DNA from: Nitrososphaera sp.
GTDB taxonomy: Archaea > Thermoproteota > Nitrososphaeria > Nitrososphaerales > Nitrososphaeraceae
Direction of reading: 5' to 3'
Assembly (NCBI GenBank): GCA_023250885.1
Contig: JAHEZV010000004.1
Span: 1-40,102 of the forward strand
Length of the DNA: 40,102 bases
Positions 1 to 9,210 of this stretch are shown here, piece by piece. Positions within the stretch are counted from its first letter, which is position 1, and each line of letters starts with the position of its first letter. A model generated the notes under the pieces. That model was not told the origin of the DNA and ran no database searches. It saw nothing but the letters and a program-made list of their open reading frames with translations. The translations under genes were made by a program, and so were the position numbers.

Positions 1-231
1 AAAGCCGGTGACAGCACCGTCACCATAGAACTTGGGCAATGCAGTATCGTCGCTCCTGTGCATGACATACTTGTCAAGCTCTACAAAGGTGCCCTCGTCA
101 AGCAAAAGAGCAATCCTCTCGCGCGCGGTAAGCTTGCCTTTTGAATGCTGAGCATCAATCTTCTCGTGGCCGCCGCCGCTCTCAGCAGACTTTTTCATCG
201 AAGCCAGCCGCTTGATTTTCTCTTCATGCAT
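1..231 (-). CDS. Acyl-CoA (acetyl/propionyl-CoA) carboxylase carboxyltransferase (beta) subunit, N-terminal part, truncated by window edge
   Basis: Reverse-strand translation MHEEKIKRLASMKKSAESGGGHEKIDAQHSKGKLTARERIALLLDEGTFVELDKYVMHRSDDTALPKFYGDGAVTGF; the TARERI-LLD-GTF-E-D motif is typical of this family. Confidence 0.85.
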   Translation of the reverse strand, partial: MHEEKIKRLASMKKSAESGGGHEKIDAQHSKGKLTARERIALLLDEGTFVELDKYVMHRSDDTALPKFYGDGAVTGF

Positions 232-257
232 AGAGATGTAAATAAAGCGAGTAAGTC

Positions 258-271
258 GTCATATAAATTCA
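258..271 (-). promoter_or_regulatory. Probable archaeal TATA box for the carboxylase gene
   Basis: Minus-strand gaatttatatgac about 30-40 nt upstream of the ATG at 231. Confidence 0.4.
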
Positions 272-364
272 TTATTGGCTCCATGGTCAGGGATTCATCA
301 AAGGTCCTGCAAAACGCGGCAGAAGCGTTAATTGTATGCAGCAGTGATGTCCACTAGTCTACAG

Positions 365-577
365 CTATTCCCTGAGGCCGGCCCGCCCGCCCTGCGCCCT
401 GCGGAAGACGTTCATGCCAAGGTTATAGTTTTCAAAGAGCGACTGGAGCGTTTCGATTTCTGTAGAAAGCATCGCACTCTCGCCCTTGTTGAGTTCAGGC
501 TCTTTCATAAGCTCTTCGAGCCTTGCCTTCTTTTCGGCCAAAAGCTTGCACACGGTGTGCTCGTATTCGCTTGACAC
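365..577 (-). CDS. Small hypothetical protein, helical/coiled (70 aa)
   Basis: ORF track; charged heptad-like composition; 19 nt downstream of the preceding minus-strand gene. Confidence 0.6.
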   Translation of the reverse strand: MSSEYEHTVCKLLAEKKARLEELMKEPELNKGESAMLSTEIETLQSLFENYNLGMNVFRRAQGGRAGLRE

Positions 578-596
578 ATGGATTGCTCCTAATCAT

Positions 597-956
597 TCAA
601 ATTTTAACTTTTGCTACGTTGCGCGCCTTTTCAACGAACGCCTGCTGGTAGTTCGCAAAAGCCTGCTTGTCTTCCAGACACTGGCTGCAGATGCACGCCT
701 GCGAGACTGCCTGCCTGTCGCAGTCGGCCTCAAAGCCGCACTCGGCGCACCCAGCCGGCCTACCGCAGACAAAGCAGTCAAGCTCGGGGACCTCTTGCAT
801 TTTCTCCTTCTTTTCTGATGCTGGCGCTTCGCACTTTACATGCTTGATCGCCTTGGTACTTTTTGACCATAATGCGCGTTCGCCTTGCGGTATCTCATTG
901 CCGCACTCGGCGCACTTGCCTTTGAATTTCACTGCAAGGGGCATCCAGTCGCTCAT
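597..956 (-). CDS. Cys-rich zinc-finger protein (119 aa), KGKCAECGNEIPQGERALWSKSTKAIKHVKCE-type finger plus a second Cys cluster
   Basis: MSDWMPLAVKFKGKCAECGNEIPQGE... start at 956 overlaps the RFC-L stop (ATGA). Confidence 0.75.
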   Translation of the reverse strand: MSDWMPLAVKFKGKCAECGNEIPQGERALWSKSTKAIKHVKCEAPASEKKEKMQEVPELDCFVCGRPAGCAECGFEADCDRQAVSQACICSQCLEDKQAFANYQQAFVEKARNVAKVKI

Positions 957-2191
957 TTCCTCTTCGCCTTCTCGATCTCCTTTGCTATCGACTCGCCTAC
1001 AGACTCGTCGCCGAAGTTGTCCACTGCAAACTCGACTGGGTCTACCTTTTCGTCGATCATCAGCCTGATTAAATATGGCAGTGCAAACGAGCCGGCGGAA
1101 CTCCTTGATGTGTGGAGCGCCGGCGCGAGCTCGCGCAGAATATTCCTTGTCGACTGCGAGCGGGCAAATATCGGCCCCATCACCGGCCACGGCATCGCAT
1201 ATTGTGTATATTTTATCCCTTTCTGGCGCGACTTTTCATACAGCCCAGACGCGATGATGCTGCTTATGTATCTGAGCAGGCGCCACTCCCTCCTTGCGTT
1301 TGCCCTGCCGACCATCATGTCTGCTTTTGACAGGACGTCAAGCAGGGAAGCCAGGTCTTCATGCCCGACGTGCGAAGAGACGACGCTTGAGAAGAGAGCA
1401 GCCAGCATGTCCTTGCGCCTCTCCTCCGGCGACCCCCCGTACCTTGGATCGGGGTACGATGCCTCTGCCCTTGCAATGAACTGCGTTGCTTGTTCCAAGC
1501 TGCCGGCGTTAAAGTAGCTGTTTATTGCGTCTGCGATGCCAATATCCACGATGTCCTTGTTTGAAACCGTAGCGTAGCCTGCCGCGCGGGACTGCGCGCT
1601 GTTGAGCATAGAGCGGAGGTCGCCCCTGCTGTTGTTGACAATCGATATCTTGTCTCCCGGCCCGAGCTTTACCCCTTCGCTCTGGAGCACGTGGTCAAGG
1701 AACAGCATCAATAGCCGTGGTGGCACGGGGCTGAACTCTACTGCCTTGCAGGCCTTGGCAAGGTCTTTTATCTTGGTGGATTTCGCGTTGGCGGCCATTA
1801 TCACAGGCACCGTCGGCTCTTTCACCAGGTCCACTAGCGTATCAAGGCCGCCCGTATCCTCCCTGCCAGAGATGCCGTCAACCTCGTCAAGAAACAGCAT
1901 TATCTTTCGCCCGAGCAGGTTTGCTGTATTTTGAAAGACGGGTGTTATCCTTGCCCGCAGGGCGTCCTTGTTACGGGTGTCGCTTGCGTTCATCTCCACA
2001 AGGTCATAATCGAATCGTCTTGCGAGCGTGTGCACAAGCGTGGTCTTGCCGGTGCCCGGCGGCCCAACCAGCAATAGCGGCTTGCTGCCGCTCACCCAGC
2101 TACCCAGCCACTTTAGCGCGGCAAGTCGGGCGTCTTCATTGCCCACCATTTCCTGTACCGTCTTTGGCCTGTGCTTTTCAGACCACATCAT
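953..2191 (-). CDS. rfcL: Replication factor C large subunit (clamp loader)
   Basis: MWSEKHRPKTVQEMVGNEDA, Walker A GPPGTGKTTL, Walker B LFLDEVDGI. Confidence 0.95.
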   Translation of the reverse strand: MMWSEKHRPKTVQEMVGNEDARLAALKWLGSWVSGSKPLLLVGPPGTGKTTLVHTLARRFDYDLVEMNASDTRNKDALRARITPVFQNTANLLGRKIMLFLDEVDGISGREDTGGLDTLVDLVKEPTVPVIMAANAKSTKIKDLAKACKAVEFSPVPPRLLMLFLDHVLQSEGVKLGPGDKISIVNNSRGDLRSMLNSAQSRAAGYATVSNKDIVDIGIADAINSYFNAGSLEQATQFIARAEASYPDPRYGGSPEERRKDMLAALFSSVVSSHVGHEDLASLLDVLSKADMMVGRANARREWRLLRYISSIIASGLYEKSRQKGIKYTQYAMPWPVMGPIFARSQSTRNILRELAPALHTSRSSAGSFALPYLIRLMIDEKVDPVEFAVDNFGDESVGESIAKEIEKAKRK

Positions 2192-3315
2192 TTGGCGACA
2201 GCTTCTAGCTTCTTTTGGAATTCCGCAAAAGGCGCGCGCCGGACGAGCTCGTTGTACCAGTACTGGTTGTAGTGCCTGACTGTCATGAACAGAAATTCAA
2301 GGAACGGCTTTAGCTGGAAACTCTCGGGCAGCATGTCAAGGGCGATTTTGGCTTCGTCGAGGTAAAGCTCGCTTTTTGCCATCGTGAGCTCAAAGGCGTG
2401 CCTCACGTCGCCGGTGTTGAGGGCATAATAGAGCGGCCACGACGGGATCTTGACCGCGTTGTTCTTGATGGCGTCTTCGATCTCGTTGCCGCAGCCGACG
2501 CACTCGCCGGCCCTGGCCATGCCAAGGTGAAATATGTCACTTAATGGCCGGCGGTTGAGCGCCATGTTCCTGCCGGCCGTGCCCATTACAGCCCGGTATT
2601 TCTTGTAGCACTCGGTCATCTTCTCGTCGTTTATTGACACCGGCTTCATCTTTAATTTCACGTCGACATATTGGCCGATTCTGGCGTCCTTGAACCCTTC
2701 TTCAAACGCCTTCAGCACCGCGTCTCCTCCTTGCGCGATTTTGCGTCGCGCTATGCCGAGTATGTAGGGGTTCATGAACTTGTAGTCGTCAAGGTATTCA
2801 AGATCCTCGTCCTTGTCGACTATCCTGTCCATAGGCTCCGACAGGTCGATTGCGATGACGTGGCCGTCGATTACCGCGTTCCTCTTTTCCTCAGAGGCGG
2901 CGTCGCTGAAATATTCGGAAGCGCCGTCGTAAAGCGCGTTGAAAACAGGAAACGTCATCTTCACAAAATTGGAATTCAGTATGCGCTTGACCCTGTCGCC
3001 AAGCACGTCAGGGTTTGACAGCCGGGCCTTAACGTCTGACATGCTGTCATCAGAGAGGGCGAGCTCTTGAGTGCCGGCATCGTCTGCAAACTTTTGAATG
3101 GTGCCGGCGGGGTTGCTGTCGGCAACTATTGCCTTGTGCAATGACATTATGAACCGCTGGGCAAAGCCAGAGAATTCTTGTTCTGTCTTCTCCTTGTACT
3201 GGTTGAACTGTCGGTAGCCCTTGCTCCTTAGCAGCCCCTGCTTCATGATTTCCCTGCCGGTCTGCGTGCTCTTCAGGGCTTCCATTGAAAAGATCGACTC
3301 ATCCTTGCCGCTCAT
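2188..3315 (-). CDS. Conserved-looking hypothetical protein, 375 aa, with a CVGCG motif
   Basis: Long ORF with good coding composition; overlaps rfcL start by 4 nt; no family recognised. Confidence 0.8.
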   Translation of the reverse strand: MSGKDESIFSMEALKSTQTGREIMKQGLLRSKGYRQFNQYKEKTEQEFSGFAQRFIMSLHKAIVADSNPAGTIQKFADDAGTQELALSDDSMSDVKARLSNPDVLGDRVKRILNSNFVKMTFPVFNALYDGASEYFSDAASEEKRNAVIDGHVIAIDLSEPMDRIVDKDEDLEYLDDYKFMNPYILGIARRKIAQGGDAVLKAFEEGFKDARIGQYVDVKLKMKPVSINDEKMTECYKKYRAVMGTAGRNMALNRRPLSDIFHLGMARAGECVGCGNEIEDAIKNNAVKIPSWPLYYALNTGDVRHAFELTMAKSELYLDEAKIALDMLPESFQLKPFLEFLFMTVRHYNQYWYNELVRRAPFAEFQKKLEAVAK

Positions 3316-3492
3316 TTCTTTGCTATGTGTTGTCTAGTCAGCCATTGATAAGCGTAATGGGAGACTAAGGGAACTTTCCCTCCACACCCTTGTGTCACCC
3401 GCTCAGCCTAGCCCCTTTTGCAAAATGCTGGCAGCAATCACTTATTTTTAGTGAAGTTAGATATAGTAAGGAAAAGGGAGAAAAAAGATGGC

Positions 3493-4098
3493 TTACCTCG
3501 AAGCCATCGCGATTCTTTCTTGCTCGTTCTTTTTCTTTACCGCGTGGCTTGCCATGTCGTTGTTGGAAGCCAGGATGATTTCCTTGGCAAGCGCCTCTTC
3601 GATCGCCTGCGGGTTGCTGTAGGTCGACTCCCTCACGCCCTCTGCGATAAAGCGCAGCGCAAGGTCGACCCTGCGCAATGGAGCAACGTCGACTGACACG
3701 TGGTATACGACACCACCATACACGATGCGGGTCGTGTCCTCATTCGGCGATGAATTCTCGATTGCCCTCACCAGCAATTCGACAGGGTTCTTGCCGGTTT
3801 CAAGGTGTAGTATCTCAAACGCCGTCTTGACAATATTCAACATCCTTGCCTTCTTGCCGCCCATCCTGCCGGTGTTCTTGGCGTATTTCTTGCCGAAGTG
3901 CATCATCTTGTTTGCAAGGCGCTCAACTATGTTGACCTCTGCCTTTTTCAATCGCTGGTGCTCGTGTCTGCCAAACGTCACCGGGATTACCGCGGGCTTC
4001 AGACTGATCACGTTCTTCAGGCCTGGGTCGTTTATCGCAATGTCGGTCGTGTCCCACTTGTGGAACAGCTGGATGTGTACCTGCTCTTTTCCGCTCAT
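3493..4098 (-). CDS. rps7: 30S ribosomal protein uS7
   Basis: [43 protein letters not shown]...[15 protein letters not shown]. Confidence 0.95.
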   Translation of the reverse strand: MSGKEQVHIQLFHKWDTTDIAINDPGLKNVISLKPAVIPVTFGRHEHQRLKKAEVNIVERLANKMMHFGKKYAKNTGRMGGKKARMLNIVKTAFEILHLETGKNPVELLVRAIENSSPNEDTTRIVYGGVVYHVSVDVAPLRRVDLALRFIAEGVRESTYSNPQAIEEALAKEIILASNNDMASHAVKKKNEQERIAMASR

Positions 4099-4532
4099 CT
4101 TCTCGGCTTCTCCTTTCTTCCGTGCACAAGCTCGTTCAATGAAACGCCGTTAACCTTGAATACCTGCCACCTGACGCCTGGAATGTCGCCCATTGCGCCA
4201 CCCATCGAGCCTCCGATGCCGCCGATAATGACTTCGTCGTGCTCGTCAACAAAGTTGAGAGCTCCGTCCTTTGGAAGGAAAGCCGTAACCGACTTGCCGT
4301 TTTTTATCAGCTGAACCCTGACGCACTTGCGAACGGCAGAATTGGGCTGCTTTGACTCGATGCCTACCTTTTCCAGCACTATACCCCTTGCCTGCGGCGC
4401 GCCCTCGAGCGGGTTTGCCTTCTTGTCAAGCATGAGCATCCTTCTCTTGTAGTACTTGTCTGCCCACCTGGCGCGGCTCTTCTTTGACTTGAGAACCCTG
4501 CCTGCAAACAGACCTAGTGGAGATTTACCCAT
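4095..4532 (-). CDS. rps12: 30S ribosomal protein uS12
   Basis: [58 protein letters not shown]. Confidence 0.97.
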   Translation of the reverse strand: MGKSPLGLFAGRVLKSKKSRARWADKYYKRRMLMLDKKANPLEGAPQARGIVLEKVGIESKQPNSAVRKCVRVQLIKNGKSVTAFLPKDGALNFVDEHDEVIIGGIGGSMGGAMGDIPGVRWQVFKVNGVSLNELVHGRKEKPRR

Positions 4533-4998
4533 CCATATTCACCCTATGACTATTACCCTGTTCAGGGCTTACTATCTGCACATTGGTTATTTGGAAGTAT
4601 CGCTTCGCAAGAAGCCTTGCCTTCTCGGCGTTCCTTCCTTCCCTGCCCACCACGGCGCCTTTTTTCCTCTGGTCGACCGTGACCACGGCCTGCTTTGTCC
4701 CGTCGCTCCTGTCAGATATCCTGACGTCGTTTACCATGTCGGCGTTGAGCATGTTGCGGATAAATTCGGCAGGGTCGTCAGATAATTCGACAAGTTCAAT
4801 CTTTTTTGCAACCACGTTCTGCAGTTGCTTGATGGTCGAGCCGCCCTTGCCTATTGCAAGGCCCATCTGGCCCTTGTTGACCACGAAAATAACGCGGTCC
4901 ATCTTTTCGTCGACGATGCAGTCCCTTGCAGTTGCGCTTGTCACGCTCTGGAAAAGGGACATCAGTCGCAGCTCGTCAGAGGTTAGCTTGATCTCCAT
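4525..4998 (-). CDS. nusA: NusA-like transcription elongation/termination KH-domain protein
   Basis: [20 protein letters not shown]...[18 protein letters not shown]...[25 protein letters not shown] extends to 5040 but the internal ATG at 4998 fits the family. Confidence 0.93.
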   Translation of the reverse strand: MEIKLTSDELRLMSLFQSVTSATARDCIVDEKMDRVIFVVNKGQMGLAIGKGGSTIKQLQNVVAKKIELVELSDDPAEFIRNMLNADMVNDVRISDRSDGTKQAVVTVDQRKKGAVVGREGRNAEKARLLAKRYFQITNVQIVSPEQGNSHRVNMDG

Positions 4999-5073
4999 TT
5001 TTACAGCGTCCCTGTACCGTGCAGCGCAAACGACGACCACGACAACAAATCATGCTTCCAACTCATGCTCAAT

Positions 5074-5403
5074 TTAAGTCTTGGTACCTTGCTTGGCCGC
5101 CGCCCCTTTTTCCGACATTATGGCTTCAATCTCGGCCGCGGTTCCGCTCTTGATCGCTATTGCGGTGATCCGAAAGGGCTTGCTGCAGAGCTTGCCCAGC
5201 TGCACCGAAGTGCCGGGATATTCATAGACTGCGACGTTTGCAATCTTTGCCTGCTCTTCCAGCTTTGCCCTGTCGCCCGAGTCGATCGACTTGCTGACGA
5301 TTATCAGCTCCGTTCCTTTGACTGACTGCAAGACTTCCTTGATGCCGCTCCTGTACTTGTCGGCGACTATTGCGTCCTTAATCACTTTTTCCAACACTTT
5401 CAT
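5074..5403 (-). CDS. rpl30e: 50S ribosomal protein eL30
   Basis: KYRSGIKEVLQSVKGTELIIVSKSID...VAVYEYPGTSVQLGKLCSKPFRITAIAI. Confidence 0.93.
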   Translation of the reverse strand: MKVLEKVIKDAIVADKYRSGIKEVLQSVKGTELIIVSKSIDSGDRAKLEEQAKIANVAVYEYPGTSVQLGKLCSKPFRITAIAIKSGTAAEIEAIMSEKGAAAKQGTKT

Positions 5404-8400
5404 AATCCTTCACCTTCATGTACAGGTCTACCATTCCGGTGCCTACAGGTACAGTGGCACCTACTATTACGTTTTCTGTCACTCCTTTCAGGGTTTCGAT
5501 CTGGCCTTCCAGCGCCGCTCTGGCAATTGTCGGCACTGTAATTTCGAACGCGGCTCTTGCAAGCACAGATGTCTTTGTTCCGGCTATGCCGTGCCTGCCT
5601 ATCTGCTGCAGGTACCCTTTAGACGTCATCAGGTCGGCAACCAGCATGATGTGGCGCATATCCACTTCAAGGCCCTGCTCTTCAAGCGTGTTCGTGATCT
5701 CTTTTATCAATGCAGTCCTTGCCGCTTCGATGCCAAGCGTCTGCCATATCTCGTAGACGTTGTTTGTAGTGATCCTTGTGAGGTCGACGCCTTCGACTGC
5801 CACTACCTTTGCAAGGTTAGAGCCTGCCGTCTGGATTACCCACTCTTCGTCCTGCTTTACAATGGTCACCCGCTCAATGTCCGGGACGCCCTTGACGCGC
5901 GTGTTGAGCAGCTTGCTCTTGAGCGTCAGCAGCGTCTGCGCGTCCGGCTCGTCCGGGATTGTTATCTTGATCAAGAGCTTGTTTTCGTTTGGCTTGATGG
6001 TGTTTTTCTTCTTCGTGCCTTCAAGGACTTCCTGCACGTTGGCGAAATTGCATCCCCGCTCTGCAAGCTTGGCTTCAGACAGGTGGAACGTCAGCACGCC
6101 GCTATAGTCAGTGTCTGACCTGTCGATAAGGTCGCCTATCTGGGTGAACAGTATCTCCCTTGCGACTTCAAGGGCCTTTTCTCTCGACACACTATGTTCT
6201 TCATCCAGGTAAATGTCCATTGTGGGCGTCACGGGCTTTTTGCGCGCGTCCACGAGCTCGATGAGCCGCGGGAGGCCGAGCGTCACGTTTCTCTCTTTTA
6301 CGCCTGCAAAGTGGAACGTCCTGAGCGTCATCTGGGTTCCCGGCTCGCCGATCGACTGCGCGGTGACGACGCCAACTGCTTCTCCCGGCTCTGCAAGCGC
6401 CCTGTCGATCAGGTCGAGCACCTTCTTCATGACTTTTTCAACTCCTTCCTTGCTGAGCCTGTTTTCAAGGAGCGCTTTTTCCAGGTTTGTCTTCATCCTC
6501 GGGTTGAGGTTCTCGGCGTATTTTGCAGTGATGCCCTTGATGACATCTTCGGTGGCCTTCCTGCCTTCGTCAACGACTGATTCAGCTTCAATGAGCCTTG
6601 AAATGTTGACCGCCTCTCCGTGGTCGCTCTTGGCAGGATCGATGCCGTCCTCGCCATAGAGATACTGCACGATGTTGCCATGCGGGTCGCGCACAGTCTG
6701 GTCGTACTCGATCTTCAGGTGCTCCAGCGCGTTGATGAGCCTTCTCTGCATGTAGCCAGACTGCTGCGTCCTGACTGCAGTGTCGACAAGGCCTTCTCTG
6801 CCGCCCATTGCGTGGAAGAAGAATTCCAGCGGCGACAGGCCGTCGCGGTAGTTTGACTTGACAAAGCCCTTTGCGTCTGGGTTGGCGTCGTTTGGCTTGA
6901 AGTGCGATAGCGCCCGGTTGTGGTAGCCCTTCTGGATTCTCTTGCCCCTGATCGACTGCTGGCCTAGGGCTGCGGTCATTTGGCCGATGTTGAGAGTCGA
7001 GCCCCTTGCGCCCGTAGACGCCATTATCACGCCCGAGTTTTCGTCCGGAAACGCCCTGTCAGCTGTCCTGCCGGCGCGGTCGCGGGCTCGGGACAATTCG
7101 TTGACTACATATAGTTCAAGCGCCTCTTCTGCAGCGAGACCCCTTGTCAGGGGAAGCGTGCCGTTGTTGTACTGCTGTATCAGCTCATAGACTTTTTCAT
7201 AGGTCTTTTGTATGACGTCGCTTATTTCCTGCCGGGTCTCTGGCGAGAGCCAGAGGTCAGAGTAGCCGTATGTGAATCCCCTGTGGGTGATGTACGTCTT
7301 GAGCATGGTGAGGATCGAGTCGAGGAACTTTCTTGCAGCGTCCGTGCCATAATCCTTGGCTATCCTGTGGAGCACGCTGTCCGGCTCTTCTGCTCCGATA
7401 GACGCCTTGTCGATTACTCCGCTCATGAGCTCGCCGTTCTTTATGACGACATCCTTGCCCTCGCCCTTTGCGGCCTTGTTCCATTTCGACGTGATGATAA
7501 AGTTAAAGTCCTTTGGAAGAAAGAGCGAGAACAGCTGCCTGCCCGCGTAGAGCTTTTGACCGTCCTTTGTTGCAGCTGGCTCTGGCAGCGGCCCTTCGTA
7601 GCCGCCTATCATCGCCAAATTTGCAAACTCATCCTTTGTCAGTGTGCTCCCGTCGCGGGTCAGCATGAACGCGCCGGTGATAAAGTCCCTGATGCCGCCT
7701 ATGATAGGTCCCCCGTACCTTGGCGATATCAGCTGGTCCTGCACCCTCATGAGAAGGGTGGCCTCGGCCCTTGCCTCTTCGCTCTGCGGCACGTGGAGGT
7801 TCATTTCGTCCCCGTCAAAGTCGGCATTGTAGGGCGGGCATACTGCAGGGTGCAAGCGGAACGTCCTGTATGGAAGCACCCTGACGCTGTGCGCCATGAT
7901 TGACATCCTGTGGAGCGACGGCTGCCTGTTGAAAATGACGATGTCGCCGTCCGCAAGGTGGCGCTCGACGATGTATGCTGGAGCAATTGAGTCGGCTATT
8001 GCCTTCCTGTCTGTCACGTAGTCGAGCCTTATCTTGACGCCGTCTGGCCTGATGATGTAGTTTGCGCCGGGATAGGCGTTCGGGCCGTTCATCACCAGCT
8101 CCTTGAGCCGCTCCAGGTTCCACTGCAAAACGGTTTCCGGTATCGTAAGTTTCTTGGCAACGTCTGTTGGCACGCCAACGTCTGCAATCGTAAGGTTGGG
8201 GTCCGGCGAAATCACCGTCCTGCTGGAAAAGTCGACGCGCTTGCCCGAAAGCGAGCCCCTGAACCTTCCCTCCTTACCCTTGAGCCTCTGGGTCAGGGTC
8301 TTGAGCGGTCTGCCCGACCTGTGGTGGGCCTGCGGGATGCCAGACACTTCGTTGTCAAAGTACGTCGTGACATGATACTGCAGCAGGTCGACAAGGTCCT

Positions 8401-9196
8401 GCACGATGAGCGGCGGGGTCCCTGCCTCCTTGCTCTCCTTGAGGCGCTGGTTGACCCTGATGATGTCTACCAGCTTGTGGGTCAGGTCGTCCTCCGACCT
8501 GATGCCTGTTTCGAGGATGATTGAAGGCCTGACTGTCACCGGGGGCACTGGCAGCACCTGTAGCACGAACCATTCCGGCCTTGCAGTCTTGGGGTCATAC
8601 CCAAGCAACGTCAGGTCGTCGTCGGGGACGTGGCTCAGCCTTTCTCGTATAGTGATCGGCAGCAGCCTGTTTTCTCCGGCGTCCGTCTTTTCTACAAAGA
8701 TTGTCGGCTTTGTGAATATCAGGTCGTACTGGTCTTTACCGCAGTGCGGGCAAATCTTTACCTTCTTCGACCGCTCGATTATCTCGTCCTTGATGTTTTC
8801 AAGAGTAATCACCGCATAGGCAGCCTTTGTGTCGCGGATCGACTTGTAGTGTGTGAGCTCCTCCGGCTCGAGCTTTAGCCTGTTGCACGACCTGCAGGAT
8901 ATCAGCAGGAGCTTGTGAATGTCGTCGACGAAAGCGATGTGCAGCACCGGCTCGGCAAGCTCGATGTGCCCGAAATGTCCGGGGCATTTTGCAGAAGTAT
9001 TGCCACAGGTGGCGCATTTCTGGCCTGGCTCGAGAGTCCCAAGCCTGTTGTCCATCAGGCCGCCCTGCACCGGCATGCCGTCTTCGTCGTAAGTCTCAGG
9101 TGCCGTGATCTCGGCTACAGAGAACTTGCGCACTTCGGTTGGTGACCATACGCTGAACTTTATTCCGCCCAAGATTTTTGCAGATTCTTCCATCAT
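5378..9196 (-). CDS. rpoA: DNA-directed RNA polymerase subunit A, unsplit (A'+A'' in one ORF)
   Basis: NADFDGDEMNLHVPQSEEARAEA active site; continues through the A'' region GEAVGVVTAQSIGEPGTQMTLRTFHFAGV in the same 1272-aa ORF. Confidence 0.97.
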   Translation of the reverse strand: MMEESAKILGGIKFSVWSPTEVRKFSVAEITAPETYDEDGMPVQGGLMDNRLGTLEPGQKCATCGNTSAKCPGHFGHIELAEPVLHIAFVDDIHKLLLISCRSCNRLKLEPEELTHYKSIRDTKAAYAVITLENIKDEIIERSKKVKICPHCGKDQYDLIFTKPTIFVEKTDAGENRLLPITIRERLSHVPDDDLTLLGYDPKTARPEWFVLQVLPVPPVTVRPSIILETGIRSEDDLTHKLVDIIRVNQRLKESKEAGTPPLIVQDLVDLLQYHVTTYFDNEVSGIPQAHHRSGRPLKTLTQRLKGKEGRFRGSLSGKRVDFSSRTVISPDPNLTIADVGVPTDVAKKLTIPETVLQWNLERLKELVMNGPNAYPGANYIIRPDGVKIRLDYVTDRKAIADSIAPAYIVERHLADGDIVIFNRQPSLHRMSIMAHSVRVLPYRTFRLHPAVCPPYNADFDGDEMNLHVPQSEEARAEATLLMRVQDQLISPRYGGPIIGGIRDFITGAFMLTRDGSTLTKDEFANLAMIGGYEGPLPEPAATKDGQKLYAGRQLFSLFLPKDFNFIITSKWNKAAKGEGKDVVIKNGELMSGVIDKASIGAEEPDSVLHRIAKDYGTDAARKFLDSILTMLKTYITHRGFTYGYSDLWLSPETRQEISDVIQKTYEKVYELIQQYNNGTLPLTRGLAAEEALELYVVNELSRARDRAGRTADRAFPDENSGVIMASTGARGSTLNIGQMTAALGQQSIRGKRIQKGYHNRALSHFKPNDANPDAKGFVKSNYRDGLSPLEFFFHAMGGREGLVDTAVRTQQSGYMQRRLINALEHLKIEYDQTVRDPHGNIVQYLYGEDGIDPAKSDHGEAVNISRLIEAESVVDEGRKATEDVIKGITAKYAENLNPRMKTNLEKALLENRLSKEGVEKVMKKVLDLIDRALAEPGEAVGVVTAQSIGEPGTQMTLRTFHFAGVKERNVTLGLPRLIELVDARKKPVTPTMDIYLDEEHSVSREKALEVAREILFTQIGDLIDRSDTDYSGVLTFHLSEAKLAERGCNFANVQEVLEGTKKKNTIKPNENKLLIKITIPDEPDAQTLLTLKSKLLNTRVKGVPDIERVTIVKQDEEWVIQTAGSNLAKVVAVEGVDLTRITTNNVYEIWQTLGIEAARTALIKEITNTLEEQGLEVDMRHIMLVADLMTSKGYLQQIGRHGIAGTKTSVLARAAFEITVPTIARAALEGQIETLKGVTENVIVGATVPVGTGMVDLYMKVKDYESVGKSD

Positions 9197-9210
9197 CCCA
9201 ATCTACCTCC

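Noticed and set aside
597-1190. Extended 197-aa reading of the zinc-finger ORF
   Set aside because: The N-terminal extension overlaps rfcL out of frame; the start at 956 with ATGA coupling is much more plausible.
5291-6118. 275-aa plus-strand ORF
   Set aside because: Antisense to the rpoA 3' end; no recognisable domain.
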